Notes: generated by a model from the letters alone, not told the origin. A stretch of DNA of 38,756 nt from an uncultured Hyphomicrobiales bacterium (GCA_903824185.1 CAIJVU010000049.1:1-38756); one strand, 5' to 3'. Counted from the stretch's first letter, positions 16,842 through 25,727 are shown. Translations and numbers: made by a program.

Positions 16842-17561
16842 ATGAAGACCATCGGGCTGATTGGCGGGTTGAGTTGGGAATCCACCGCAACCTATTATGC
16901 AGAGATCAATCGGGGTGTGCGCGATGCCTTGGGCGGGCTGCACTCTGCCTCGCTTGTGCTGCATAGTTTTGATTTTGCCGACATTCAGGCTTTGCAAAAT
17001 CCGCAAGGCTGGCCCGAGGCGGGACAGCGTTTGGCCGAGGCCGGTCTGAATTTGCAAAAGGGCGGTGCGGATTGCTTGTTGATCTGTTCCAATCTCATGC
17101 ATCGTGTCGCCCCTGTCGTAGAAGCGCATTGTTCCGTCCCTCTTCTGCACATCGCCGATGCTTTGGGGGCGGCTCTGCAAAAGGGTGGGTCGAAAAAGCC
17201 CCTGTTGCTCGCCACAAAACCTGTCATGGAAGAGCGCTTTTATGCGGAGCGTTTGCAAAGCGGCTTCGGTATCGAGGCCATGGTGCCGGACGCGTCTGAT
17301 CGTCAAGAACTTGATCGCATTATTTTTGCGGAACTGGTGCGCGGCATCATCAATCCCGCATCAAAAAACATCTATCTGGACATCGTGAAAAAAGGCCGTG
17401 CGGCTGGGGCTGACAGTGTGGCCTTTGCCTGTACGGAAATTGGCCTTTTGCTTGCGCCCGAAGACTGTCTGTGCCCTGTCTATGACACAGCCAAGCTGCA
17501 TGCCCGCGCAGCGATTGATTTTTCATTGGGGGCAAAGGCCCATATGGAGAAAACGTCATGA
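16842..17561 (+). CDS. Aspartate/glutamate racemase family protein
   Basis: A 239-residue cofactor-independent racemase of the Asp/Glu/hydantoin family, similar to the YgeA broad-specificity group. The N-terminus MKTIGLIGGLSWESTATYY is the family signature. The two catalytic cysteines are present: C82 in LLICSNLMHRV (usually C-T-N-T-M-H) and C197 in AFACTEIGLLL. Start ATG 16842 lies 4 bases after the ilvB stop, and the end overlaps the next gene by ATGA. It is therefore co-transcribed with the acetolactate synthase genes although it is not part of the pathway. The changed residues around the first cysteine may alter specificity. Confidence 0.88.
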   Translation: MKTIGLIGGLSWESTATYYAEINRGVRDALGGLHSASLVLHSFDFADIQALQNPQGWPEAGQRLAEAGLNLQKGGADCLLICSNLMHRVAPVVEAHCSVPLLHIADALGAALQKGGSKKPLLLATKPVMEERFYAERLQSGFGIEAMVPDASDRQELDRIIFAELVRGIINPASKNIYLDIVKKGRAAGADSVAFACTEIGLLLAPEDCLCPVYDTAKLHARAAIDFSLGAKAHMEKTS

Positions 17562-18247
17562 AACTGGTGATTGCCAACAAGGCCTATTCGTCTTGGTCGC
17601 TGCGGCCGTGGATTTTGATGAAGATGCTGGATATTCCTTTTACCGAGGATCTCATTCCGCTTGATACGCCGGAGTTCCGCCCGCGCCTTGATGCCTATCA
17701 GGCGGGCTCCACCGTTCCTGTGCTGGTCGATGGGGATGTGACGGTGTGGGAATCGGTCGCGATCATGGATTATCTGGCCGAGCGTTTCCCCGACAAGGCC
17801 ATCTGGCCGAAAGACCAGAAGGCGCGGGCTTTTGCGCGCACCATCGCCCATGAAATGCATGCGGGTTTCCGTGCCTTGCGGCAGGCCTGCCCGATGAATG
17901 TGCGGAAAGTTCATCCGGCCAAAGAGCGGGGCGAGGCGGTTGATAAAGACGTGGCCCGCATCACGCATTTATGGAACAAGGCGCTTTCGACCTATGGCAA
18001 GCCGTCTGGGCAGGGGCCGTTTTTGTTTGGCAGTTTTACCGCAGCCGATGCCATGTTTGCACCGGTGGTGACGCGGCTTGCTACCTTTTCGATCACGGTG
18101 GATGCCGCAAGCCAAGCCTATTGCACGGCTGTTTTGGGCTCGTCTGCTTTCAGACAATGGCATCACGACGCCATGGCCGAACCGTGGATCGTTGGGTATG
18201 ACGAGGCGGATGAGCCTGTGCGTGGCCCCTTCGTATTGCCGCATTGA
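17558..18247 (+). CDS. Glutathione S-transferase family protein
   Basis: A 229-residue protein with an N-terminal thioredoxin-like domain (about 1-80) starting MKLVIANKAYSSWSLRPWIL, in which S12 or S15 would be the glutathione-activating serine. The cis-proline motif is STVPVLVDGDVTVWESVAIMDYLAE (about 49-73). The helical C-terminal domain includes FLFGSFTAADAMFAPVVTRL, the N-capping box of GSTs. It may conjugate glutathione to electrophiles or act as an isomerase; the substrate is unknown. The start overlaps the racemase stop (ATGA), and ilvH begins 30 bases later, so it is inserted within the ilvB-ilvH transcript. Confidence 0.92.
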   Translation: MKLVIANKAYSSWSLRPWILMKMLDIPFTEDLIPLDTPEFRPRLDAYQAGSTVPVLVDGDVTVWESVAIMDYLAERFPDKAIWPKDQKARAFARTIAHEMHAGFRALRQACPMNVRKVHPAKERGEAVDKDVARITHLWNKALSTYGKPSGQGPFLFGSFTAADAMFAPVVTRLATFSITVDAASQAYCTAVLGSSAFRQWHHDAMAEPWIVGYDEADEPVRGPFVLPH

Positions 18248-18277
18248 AATCCTGTTGAAGAAGAGAAAGTAAACGCC

Positions 18278-18811
18278 ATGAAATCGCATTATTCCGATCC
18301 GCCCAAACATCAGGTGTCGCGCCGTCATACCTTGTCGGTTCTGGTTGATAACGAGCCGGGCGTATTGGCGCGCATCGCCGGTCTGTTTTCCGGTCGTGGA
18401 TATAATATCGAGAGCCTGACCGTTTCTGAAACCGAACATCAGAAACATGTCTCGCGCATCACGGTGGTCACCACCGGAACAGCGCAGGTCATCGAGCAGA
18501 TCATCCATCAGCTGGAGCGTCTGGTGCCGGTGCATCGGGTGCGCGATCTGACCACCCATGGCGCTTTTGTGGAGCGTGAATTGGCGCTTGTGAAAGTGGT
18601 CGGCACGGGGGACGCGCGGCGCGAGGCCTTGCGGCTCGCCGAAGCCTTTGGGGCCCGCACCATGGATGCGACCCTGACCTCCTTCATGTTCGAGCTGACC
18701 GGCACCTCGGAAGAGGTCGAGCGCTTTTTGGGCACGCTGACCGAAGTGGGCTTGGTGGAAGTCTCGCGTACCGGTGTCGCCGCCATGGCACGCGGGGCTG
18801 AAGCGTTTTGA
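18278..18811 (+). CDS. ilvH: Acetolactate synthase small (regulatory) subunit
   Basis: Regulatory subunit of acetolactate synthase, giving valine feedback inhibition and stimulating the large subunit. The 177-residue protein has an N-terminal ACT domain, HTLSVLVDNEPGVLARIAGLFSGRGYNIESLTVS (about 17-50), with the valine-binding NEPGVLARI loop. A second ferredoxin-like C-terminal domain begins ELALVKVVG. The conserved FELTGTSEEVERFL segment is also seen. It starts with ATG 18278 after AAGAAGAGAAAG. It is separated from its catalytic partner ilvB by the racemase and glutathione transferase genes. Confidence 0.95.
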   Translation: MKSHYSDPPKHQVSRRHTLSVLVDNEPGVLARIAGLFSGRGYNIESLTVSETEHQKHVSRITVVTTGTAQVIEQIIHQLERLVPVHRVRDLTTHGAFVERELALVKVVGTGDARREALRLAEAFGARTMDATLTSFMFELTGTSEEVERFLGTLTEVGLVEVSRTGVAAMARGAEAF

Positions 18812-18821
18812 GGTGAGACTT

Positions 18822-18841
18822 GGAGGCTGTCGAAAGCCTCC
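18822..18841 (+). terminator. Hairpin after ilvH, weak terminator candidate
   Basis: GGAGGCT (18822-18828) / AGCCTCC (18835-18841) with a 6-base loop, 11 bases after the ilvH stop. No T run follows, so it may only stabilise the 3' end or help Rho-dependent termination. Confidence 0.4.
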
Positions 18842-18866
18842 GCTTCCGTCCCAAACAAACGGGCAT

Positions 18867-18895
18867 TGTTCAGGATAGAAGGGGCTTGGGATAGT
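18867..18895 (+). promoter_or_regulatory. Possible promoter of the second LysE gene
   Basis: TTGTTC (18867-18872) and GATAGT (18890-18895) are spaced by 17 bases in the 146-base gap after ilvH. The match to consensus is moderate. Confidence 0.35.
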
Positions 18896-18957
18896 CTGGT
18901 TCGGGCCGGAAAATTGCCCCTTTTCGTGTAAACAACCCAGAAAGAAGTCTCGCTTTG

Positions 18958-19593
18958 ATGGTTAGTGTGGCCTATCCGGCTTGGTTCAACATGGAGGCGG
19001 AGCTCTTTTGGGCTCTGTGCGTGTTTGCGACCGTCAGCTCCGTGACCCCCGGTCCCAATAATATGATGCTGCTGGCGTCCGGTGTGAATTTCGGATTTCG
19101 GGCCACGCTCGCCCATATGATGGGCATTTCCATCGGCTTTACGGTCATGCTGGTGGCGGTGGGGGCGGGGCTTGGGGTGGCTTTGCTGGCTGTGCCGCTG
19201 CTGCATGATGTTTTGCGGGGTCTGTGTGCCCTTTATATGCTGTATTTGGCTTATTCTTTGGCCCGTTCGGGCGGTTTGGGGGGTGAAAAGGCCCGTGCCC
19301 GTCCCATGCGCTTCATCGAGGCCGCCTTGTTTCAATGGGTCAATCCCAAAGCCTGGGCCATGGGCCTCACCGCCATGACCGCCTATACGGTGCCCGACCC
19401 GTTTTGGTTCTCGATTTTTGTCGTAGCCGTGGTTTTCGGGGTCATAAATCTGCCTTGCATCGCCCTTTGGGCGGGTTTTGGGGTCGGTTTGCGCGGATTT
19501 TTGTCCGATCCGCTGCGTTTGCGGCTGTTTAACGGGGCCATGGCGGTCTTGCTGCTTTTGTCCACTCTACCCCTGTTATGGGACGGAAAATGA
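18958..19593 (+). CDS. LysE/RhtB-family exporter
   Basis: A second LysE-type inner-membrane exporter in the window, about 211 residues with six hydrophobic helices. The family signature is FATVSSVTPGPNNMMLLASGVNFGFRATL (about 22-50), followed by HMMGISIGFTVMLVAVGAGLGVALL. The second half has FQWVNPKAWAMGLTAMTAY. It lies between ilvH and ilvC, so export of branched-chain or related amino acids is a reasonable but untested idea. Start taken as ATG 18958; TTG 18955 or ATG 18991 (MEAELFWALC) are alternatives, the latter closer to the usual N-terminus of the family. Confidence 0.87.
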   Translation: MVSVAYPAWFNMEAELFWALCVFATVSSVTPGPNNMMLLASGVNFGFRATLAHMMGISIGFTVMLVAVGAGLGVALLAVPLLHDVLRGLCALYMLYLAYSLARSGGLGGEKARARPMRFIEAALFQWVNPKAWAMGLTAMTAYTVPDPFWFSIFVVAVVFGVINLPCIALWAGFGVGLRGFLSDPLRLRLFNGAMAVLLLLSTLPLLWDGK

Positions 19594-19633
19594 GATGCAT
19601 TGCGGCTTTGCACCCCCTTTCAGCAATTAACAC

Positions 19634-20728
<1,095 letters not shown>

Positions 20729-20780
20729 TTTCTTCTGAAATAATCGGGCATTTCCCTTTTATTTCTGGATGTTAGAGATT

Positions 20781-20811
20781 AAAGACCCCGCCGCTGCGGG
20801 GTCTTTTTTTT
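20781..20811 (+). terminator. Intrinsic terminator after ilvC
   Basis: Perfect 10-bp stem AAAGACCCCG (20781-20790) / CGGGGTCTTT (20797-20806), 6-base loop, then a run of T. It ends the branched-chain amino acid block. Confidence 0.95.
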
Positions 20812-20885
20812 GAATCACCCTTGACCTGACACAAGCCGCCAAGTCGGTTAGACTGGGGTAACAGGGTGGAAATCGGATCTAGATC

Positions 20886-21677
20886 ATGGCCAAAGCGGTC
20901 TCTTTGCAATCGATTGATATTGTCTATGGCGGTTCGGGCGGTTATCGCGCTGTGGCGCAAGCCAGCCTTGATGTGGCTGAGGGCGAATTTGTCTCGATTG
21001 TCGGACCAACGGGCTGCGGCAAGTCAACGCTTCTCAATGCCGCCGCCGGATTGTTAACGCCCGCCATGGGGCAGGTCGCAATTTTTGGCCATGTTTTGAA
21101 CGGTTTGAATGAGAAAGCCGGTTATCTCTTCCAGCAAGATGCGCTGATGCCTTGGAAAACGGCCCGCGACAATATCGCCATCGGGCTTGAAGTGCGCGGT
21201 GTGGCGCAAGCAGAGGCCCATCGGCAGGCGGATGACTGGTTGGCCCAAGTTGGCTTGCAGGGTTTTGGCGGGCGCTATCCGCATCAGCTCTCGGGCGGGC
21301 AACGCAAACGGGTTGGTTTGGCGCAGATGCTGATCCGCAATCCCACCATTTTGCTGATGGACGAGCCCTTCGGCCCATTGGATGCGCAAACACGGCAAAT
21401 TATGGGGAATTTGCTGTTGGATTTGTGGTCGCGCGAGAAAAAAGCCGTTTTATTTGTCACGCATGATCTTGAAGAGGCGATTGCGCTGTCTGATCGGGTG
21501 GTGATCATGAGTTCCGGCCCGTCAGCCACCATCATCGGGGATCACCCGATCCATCTGGCACGCCCGCGCGATGCCATGGATGTGCGGCTTGATCCGGCCT
21601 TCCACGCCCTTCACAAACGCATTTGGGAGCAATTGCGCGGCGAAGTCATGAAAGCCTATCAGGGAGGGGTTGTGTGA
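20886..21677 (+). CDS. ABC transporter ATP-binding protein (nitrate/sulfonate/taurine-type)
   Basis: ATPase subunit of an importer, 263 residues. The Walker A is GPTGCGKST (about 39-47) and the Q-loop FQQDALMPWKTARDN. The signature is LSGGQRKRVGLAQ, the Walker B ILLMDEPFGPLD and the switch histidine FVTHDLEEAIALSDRV. The sequence MPWKT after the Q-loop and EPFGPLDAQTR are typical of the TauB/SsuB/NrtD and ThiZ group. The stop overlaps the permease start by one base (TGATG). It is the first gene of an apparent transporter, pyridoxal kinase and NUDIX transcript. A TTGACC at 20821 may be part of its promoter. Confidence 0.92.
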   Translation: MAKAVSLQSIDIVYGGSGGYRAVAQASLDVAEGEFVSIVGPTGCGKSTLLNAAAGLLTPAMGQVAIFGHVLNGLNEKAGYLFQQDALMPWKTARDNIAIGLEVRGVAQAEAHRQADDWLAQVGLQGFGGRYPHQLSGGQRKRVGLAQMLIRNPTILLMDEPFGPLDAQTRQIMGNLLLDLWSREKKAVLFVTHDLEEAIALSDRVVIMSSGPSATIIGDHPIHLARPRDAMDVRLDPAFHALHKRIWEQLRGEVMKAYQGGVV

Positions 21678-22468
21678 TGTCCCAAGCGCGCCTTCTGACC
21701 TATCAAATCCTTGTGGCCGTGGTTTTCTTGTTAATCTGGCATATCGGATCCTCGGTTGAGATTTTTGGGGTCTATTTCCTGCCAAAATTCTTTTTTTCGA
21801 CGCCTTCGGATGTGTTTTTCCGCATTATCAAGCTTTTTTCGGGCCCTTTGATCTGGAAACATCTGTCGATCACACTGACCGAAACCATTCTGGCTTTTCT
21901 GATCGGTGCGGGCGGGGGCATTTTGATCGGGTTCTGGTTCGCGCGCCGGCCGATGGTGAACGCGATCTTTGATCCATATGTGAAAATGGCCAATGCCTTG
22001 CCGCGCGTTGTGCTGGCCCCCATTTTTATGTTGTGGCTGGGGCTCGGGATCTGGTCAAAAGTGGCGCTCGGGGTCACGCTGGTGTTTTTCATTGTCTTTT
22101 TCAACGTCTATCAGGGCGTGAAGGAAGTCTCCCCTGTGGTGCTGGCCAATGCCCGCATGCTGGGCATGGATGAAAAACAGTTATTTCGTCATGTCTACTG
22201 GCCTGCGGCCTTGTCTTGGATGTTTTCCTCTTTGCACACTTCGGTCGGCTTTGCGCTGGTGGGGGCGGTAGTGGGAGAATATCTTGGTTCGGCCGCGGGT
22301 CTTGGTTATATGATCCACGAGGCGGAAGGCGTGTTTGATACCACGGGTGTGTTTGCCGGTATGGTGATCCTCGCGGCTTTTGTGCTGGTTGTGGATGCTG
22401 TGGTCACGCGCATCGAAAACAAATTACTGGTCTGGCGGCCCGAACAGGCCGGACGCAATGAGGCGTAA
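21677..22468 (+). CDS. ABC transporter permease (BinPDT, SsuC/TauC-type)
   Basis: Inner-membrane channel subunit, 263 residues with about six helices. The coupling (EAA-type) loop is visible as EVSPVVLANARMLGMDEKQLFRHVYWPAAL (about 153-182), including the conserved glycine. The segment LGLGIWSKVALGVTLVFFIVFFNVYQG before it is typical of the SsuC/TauC/ThiX branch. Start chosen at ATG 21677, inside the ATPase stop codon; a longer frame from 21623 only reads through the upstream gene. It forms an importer with the genes on both sides. Confidence 0.92.
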   Translation: MSQARLLTYQILVAVVFLLIWHIGSSVEIFGVYFLPKFFFSTPSDVFFRIIKLFSGPLIWKHLSITLTETILAFLIGAGGGILIGFWFARRPMVNAIFDPYVKMANALPRVVLAPIFMLWLGLGIWSKVALGVTLVFFIVFFNVYQGVKEVSPVVLANARMLGMDEKQLFRHVYWPAALSWMFSSLHTSVGFALVGAVVGEYLGSAAGLGYMIHEAEGVFDTTGVFAGMVILAAFVLVVDAVVTRIENKLLVWRPEQAGRNEA

Positions 22469-22498
22469 CCGCCCGCGAGGATAAAGGGAGTTGAGGCA

Positions 22499-23533
22499 AT
22501 GAAAATTTCAAAACTGGCTGTGCTGGCAGGCCTTGCGGCTTTGGTGGCGTTGGGTGTTTCGGTCGGATCGGCTCCTGCACAGGGGATCGAGAAGCCCAAA
22601 CTGGTGATCGGTGTGGGGGGCAAGGCCTTGCTCTACTACCTGCCTTTGACCATTGCCGAACGGAAGGGCTTTTTCAAAGAGGCAGGCCTTGATGTCGAAA
22701 TCAATGATTTTGCAGGCGGTGCCAAAAGCTTGCAGGCCTTGGTCGGCGGTTCGGTTGATCTGGTCACCGGTGCCTATGAGCATACCATCCGGATGCAAGC
22801 CAAGGGACAGGATATTCGGGCGGTGCTTGAATTGGGTCGTTTCCCCGGCATTGCCATCGGTGTCAGCAAGGCGAAGGCTGCAACTTATAAAGGGCCCGCT
22901 GATTTGAAGGGCATGAAGATCGGGGTCACCGCCCCCGGCTCCTCGACCAATATGATGGCGAATTTTGTGCTCGCACAGGCCGGATTGACGCCGCAGGACG
23001 CCTCCTTCATCGGCGTGGGCTCTGCGGCTTCGGCCTTGGCGGCGATCCGCAATGGCCAAATCGATGCGATTTCGCATCTTGAGCCGGTCTTGTCGATGCT
23101 TGAAAAAGACGGCGATATCAAAATTGTGGTGGATACCCGCACTGAGGAGGGAACGCGGTCCTTGTTCGGCGGTTCCAATCCCGCAGCGGTTCTTTACATC
23201 AAGAAAGAGTTTATCGACAAAAATCCGAACACCGTCCAAGCCGCCACCAATGCGCTTTACAAGGCGCTGCAATGGATTGCCAAGGCAACGCCCGAGGATA
23301 TTGCCGCCGCAGTGCCCGAAGAATATTTGTTGGGCGACAAGGCCCTTTACATGCTGGCTGTGAAAAACTCCAAGCCGACTTACTCGCTGACCGGCCTGAT
23401 TCCGGAGGCTGGGATGAAAAGCGCCAATGACATGCTCGTGAAATATGACGAGGAGCTCAAGGGCACCAATGTCGATCTGAGCAAGACCTTTGATGGTCGG
23501 TTTGCCAAAAAAGCGGCAGAAACCATCAAATAA
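22499..23533 (+). CDS. ABC transporter substrate-binding protein (NMT1/SsuA-like)
   Basis: Periplasmic ligand-binding component, 344 residues. The signal peptide is about 1-28 (MKISKLAVLAGLAALVALGV, ending SAPAQG). The mature part begins with PKLVIGVGGKALLYYLPLTIAERKGFFKEAGLDVEI, the NMT1/SsuA family opening. NDFAGGAKSLQALVGGSVDLVTGAYEH and a hinge near KGMKIGVTAPGSSTNMMANFVL follow. Relatives bind sulfonates, nitrate, or the pyrimidine precursor of thiamine; the ligand here is not evident. The ribosome site AAAGGGAGTTGAGG supports ATG 22499. A pyridoxal kinase follows after 83 bases. Confidence 0.92.
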   Translation: MKISKLAVLAGLAALVALGVSVGSAPAQGIEKPKLVIGVGGKALLYYLPLTIAERKGFFKEAGLDVEINDFAGGAKSLQALVGGSVDLVTGAYEHTIRMQAKGQDIRAVLELGRFPGIAIGVSKAKAATYKGPADLKGMKIGVTAPGSSTNMMANFVLAQAGLTPQDASFIGVGSAASALAAIRNGQIDAISHLEPVLSMLEKDGDIKIVVDTRTEEGTRSLFGGSNPAAVLYIKKEFIDKNPNTVQAATNALYKALQWIAKATPEDIAAAVPEEYLLGDKALYMLAVKNSKPTYSLTGLIPEAGMKSANDMLVKYDEELKGTNVDLSKTFDGRFAKKAAETIK

Positions 23534-23616
23534 CAAAAGCGTCATCAAGCCATGCTATGTGGGGATTGCGTGTGAGTCCCCCCGTTTGGGTTGATGGCGA
23601 TTTGAAGGATTCATCG

Positions 23617-24465
23617 ATGTCCATTCTGTCGATCCAGTCCCATGTTGTTTATGGCCATGTCGGGAATGCTGCCGTGTCGTTTGTTTTGCAAAGAATGGGC
23701 ATGGACGTCTGGCCGTTGAATACGGTGCAGTTTTCCAATCACACAGGCTATGCGGATTGGGAGGGGCGCGTCACGCCGCCAGACGAGGTGCAGGCTTTGC
23801 TGCAAGGCCTGTCGCGCCGCGCTATTTTTCCGCAATGCAAGGCGGTACTGACCGGCTATCTGGGCTCACCCGCCTTGGGCGATGCGGTGCTGGATGCGGT
23901 TTCTATGGTCAAGGCGGCCAATAAAGAGGTGATCTGGTGTTGTGATCCGGTGATGGGGGATCAGGGGCGCGGCTTTTTTGTCGCGCCTGCCATTGCGGAT
24001 TTTTTTAAAAAGCGTGCTTTGCCTCTGGCTGATATTTTAACGCCCAATCTGTTTGAATTGGAACAAATCAGTGATGTGCGCGTGTCCGATCTCGACAGTC
24101 TGCGCCTTGCTTTACGGCTTTTGCACAGCAAGGGGCCGCGATTGATTTGTCTGACATCGGCCAGACTGGCGGACACGCCGGAGCAGGCGATTGATATGGT
24201 TTTGTCGACCCCTACGGAAATCTGGCGATTGCGGTTGCCCAAATTGCCGCTCTCGCCCAATGGCGCGGGGGATGTGACAGCCAGTCTTGTGCTGTTTCAT
24301 TTCCTGCGAACATTGCAACCACAGCATATTCTCGAGCGGACTGGATCGATGGTGTTCGCGCTGTTGATGGTGATGATGCGGCTAAAAACCGACGAGCTGC
24401 CGCTTGTTGCCGCACAAGATGAGATGATGGCCCCCGAACGCCTGTTTGTCGCGGAACGGCTTTGA
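23617..24465 (+). CDS. pdxY: Pyridoxal kinase
   Basis: Phosphorylates pyridoxal (and possibly pyridoxine or pyridoxamine) to the 5'-phosphate in vitamin B6 salvage; ribokinase-like fold, 282 residues. The start MSILSIQSHVVYGHVGNAAV is the family signature, followed by VWPLNTVQFSNHTGYADWEG. The catalytic region is LSPNGAGDVTASLVLFHFL, where N-G-A-G-D holds the base aspartate, and CDPVMGDQGRGFFV is the ATP/metal part. Start chosen at ATG 23617 after GAAGGATTC; the frame extends further upstream without a good site. It ends one base before the NUDIX gene starts. Its position behind an ABC importer may hint at cofactor-precursor uptake, which is inference only. Confidence 0.93.
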   Translation: MSILSIQSHVVYGHVGNAAVSFVLQRMGMDVWPLNTVQFSNHTGYADWEGRVTPPDEVQALLQGLSRRAIFPQCKAVLTGYLGSPALGDAVLDAVSMVKAANKEVIWCCDPVMGDQGRGFFVAPAIADFFKKRALPLADILTPNLFELEQISDVRVSDLDSLRLALRLLHSKGPRLICLTSARLADTPEQAIDMVLSTPTEIWRLRLPKLPLSPNGAGDVTASLVLFHFLRTLQPQHILERTGSMVFALLMVMMRLKTDELPLVAAQDEMMAPERLFVAERL

Positions 24466-24466
24466 C

Positions 24467-25171
24467 ATGGGCGTGTCTAGGATTTTGCCGATCCGTCGCA
24501 TCGAAGCGCGTGTGGAGGATTGGCATTGGGCGTGGAGCAGTGACAATGCCCAAGCCATTGCGCAGTATTGGGATCAACTGAGTGCAGGCAATGAGCATGT
24601 CTATGATGGCACTGTGTTGTTGATGCATCACGGTGCGGTTGAGGATGATATTTATAAAAGCTGTTATTTCCAAGCCCGCTATTCGCATTTTATGGCTTTG
24701 CGGGATTGGGGGCATCCGGACAAATCCGTGCGCAACGGTTTTTCCTGCGCGGCCCTCAAGACGCTTGATGAGGCTTATCTCTTGGGTGTGATGGCTGCGC
24801 ATACATCCAATGCGGGCAAGATCTATTTCCCCGCGGGCACGCCGGATTTGAGCGACTGCCGCGGGGCGTATGTGGATCTCACCGGCAGTGCGGCCCGCGA
24901 GCTATTGGAGGAGACGGGCTTTGGCCCGCCCGATATGTGTTTTGAGGATCGGATCACATTGGTGGAAGAAGACTTGCGCGTGGCCTTTTTATGCCATGCA
25001 AAGATGACATGCACGGCGCAAACGGCTTTGGATCGCTTTGCCCAATGGCAGGCCCAACAGCGCCATCCCGAATTGTCCGCTTTGCATGTCGTACGCACCA
25101 AGGCAGATCTGATCCCCGAGCGCATGCATCCTTATTTGCTCGATTGGTTCGAAACGGTTTTGCCGGTCTGA
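24467..25171 (+). CDS. NUDIX hydrolase-like protein
   Basis: A 234-residue protein whose middle carries a NUDIX-type helix, with AARELLEETGF matching the R-E-U-x-E-E-x-G-U half of the box (about residues 141-151). The first half is unusual: YFPAGTPDLSDCRGAYVDLTGS lacks a glutamate at the standard spacing. The box is therefore incomplete by the textbook pattern, although all residues of the metal-binding helix remain. The N-terminus (RILPIRRIEARVEDWHWAW) is characteristic of an uncharacterised alphaproteobacterial NUDIX group. A nucleoside diphosphate derivative is the expected substrate class. Start ATG 24467 is just after the pdxY stop, implying coupling. Confidence 0.8.
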   Translation: MGVSRILPIRRIEARVEDWHWAWSSDNAQAIAQYWDQLSAGNEHVYDGTVLLMHHGAVEDDIYKSCYFQARYSHFMALRDWGHPDKSVRNGFSCAALKTLDEAYLLGVMAAHTSNAGKIYFPAGTPDLSDCRGAYVDLTGSAARELLEETGFGPPDMCFEDRITLVEEDLRVAFLCHAKMTCTAQTALDRFAQWQAQQRHPELSALHVVRTKADLIPERMHPYLLDWFETVLPV

Positions 25172-25552
25172 TCAATCATGGCTTGGATAGCCATATTTTG
25201 ATTTAAGCGCGCGGACAGCCTGTGAGGCACTGGCGTCTTGTGACGGGCAGGTGCTGGCGATTTTGTTCAACTCGCCATGAATGGCTTGGTTGACTTTGTC
25301 GGTCGTGTGGCCCGAGGCCAAGTCATTGTCGATGACAGCACGAAAGCGGGCAATGTCTCCCCCGCATCCTTTATCGGTTGGCAGGTGGAAATTTTTGGGC
25401 GTGACCCCTGCCGGCAGGCTGGCATAATCTTGCGAGGACACTGCTCCACCGCTTGCTGCAGGCTGGGTGGGGGCCGTGCTCTGGCACGCCAGCAAAACGG
25501 GGGCGAGGCAAAGTGTGAAAGCCCAGCGGAGAGCGAAAGAGGGTAGGCGCAT
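25172..25552 (-). CDS. Small predicted lipoprotein of unknown function
   Basis: A 126-residue protein with a lipoprotein signal: MRLPSFALRWAFTLCLAPVL followed by the lipobox L-L-A-C with C23 as the lipidated residue. A Ser/Thr/Pro/Ala linker follows. The mature part has two further cysteines (one in DKGCGGDIARF, one in IASTCPSQ), which could form a disulfide, and ends KSKYGYPSHD. The region with KGCGGDIARFRAVIDNDLASGHTT looks like a small conserved alphaproteobacterial domain, but I cannot name it. ATG 25552 is preceded by AAGGAATAAAATC. The stop codon abuts the convergent NUDIX stop, both lying in the palindrome TGATCA. Confidence 0.75.
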   Translation of the reverse strand: MRLPSFALRWAFTLCLAPVLLACQSTAPTQPAASGGAVSSQDYASLPAGVTPKNFHLPTDKGCGGDIARFRAVIDNDLASGHTTDKVNQAIHGELNKIASTCPSQDASASQAVRALKSKYGYPSHD

Positions 25553-25691
25553 GATTTTATTCCTTAATTGTCATGGCGGGTAATGTGGACGTTTCCGGCT
25601 GTCATCGTCAAGTCATAGCCAAATGGGGCATTGAGAGCGTGCCAAGCAGCAAGAATTCTGTGCTGCGGACAGGCGTTTTGATGAATGGTTG

Positions 25692-25710
25692 CTTTTCCCT
25701 TGCGGAAAAG
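25692..25710. repeat. Inverted repeat overlapping the leuA leader promoter
   Basis: CTTTTCC (25692-25698), CTTGC, GGAAAAG (25704-25710), a perfect 7-bp inverted repeat covering the -35 region TTGCGG. This is a plausible operator position, but no regulator is identifiable. Confidence 0.5.
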
Positions 25711-25727
25711 GATTTCATTGGTATAGA
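25700..25727 (+). promoter_or_regulatory. Probable promoter of the leuA leader transcript
   Basis: TTGCGG (25700-25705) and TATAGA (25722-25727) with a 16-base spacer. Start near 25734 gives a 5' leader of about 280 bases before leuA, long enough for an attenuation system. Confidence 0.55.

Noticed and set aside
14993-16885. 630-codon open frame on the minus strand opposite ilvB
   Set aside because: Shadow frame of the well-supported acetolactate synthase gene; no domain and no ribosome site.
20812-20885. TPP riboswitch before the ABC importer
   Set aside because: The gap is only 74 bases and contains no CUGAGA-type thi-box, so thiamine control is not supported.
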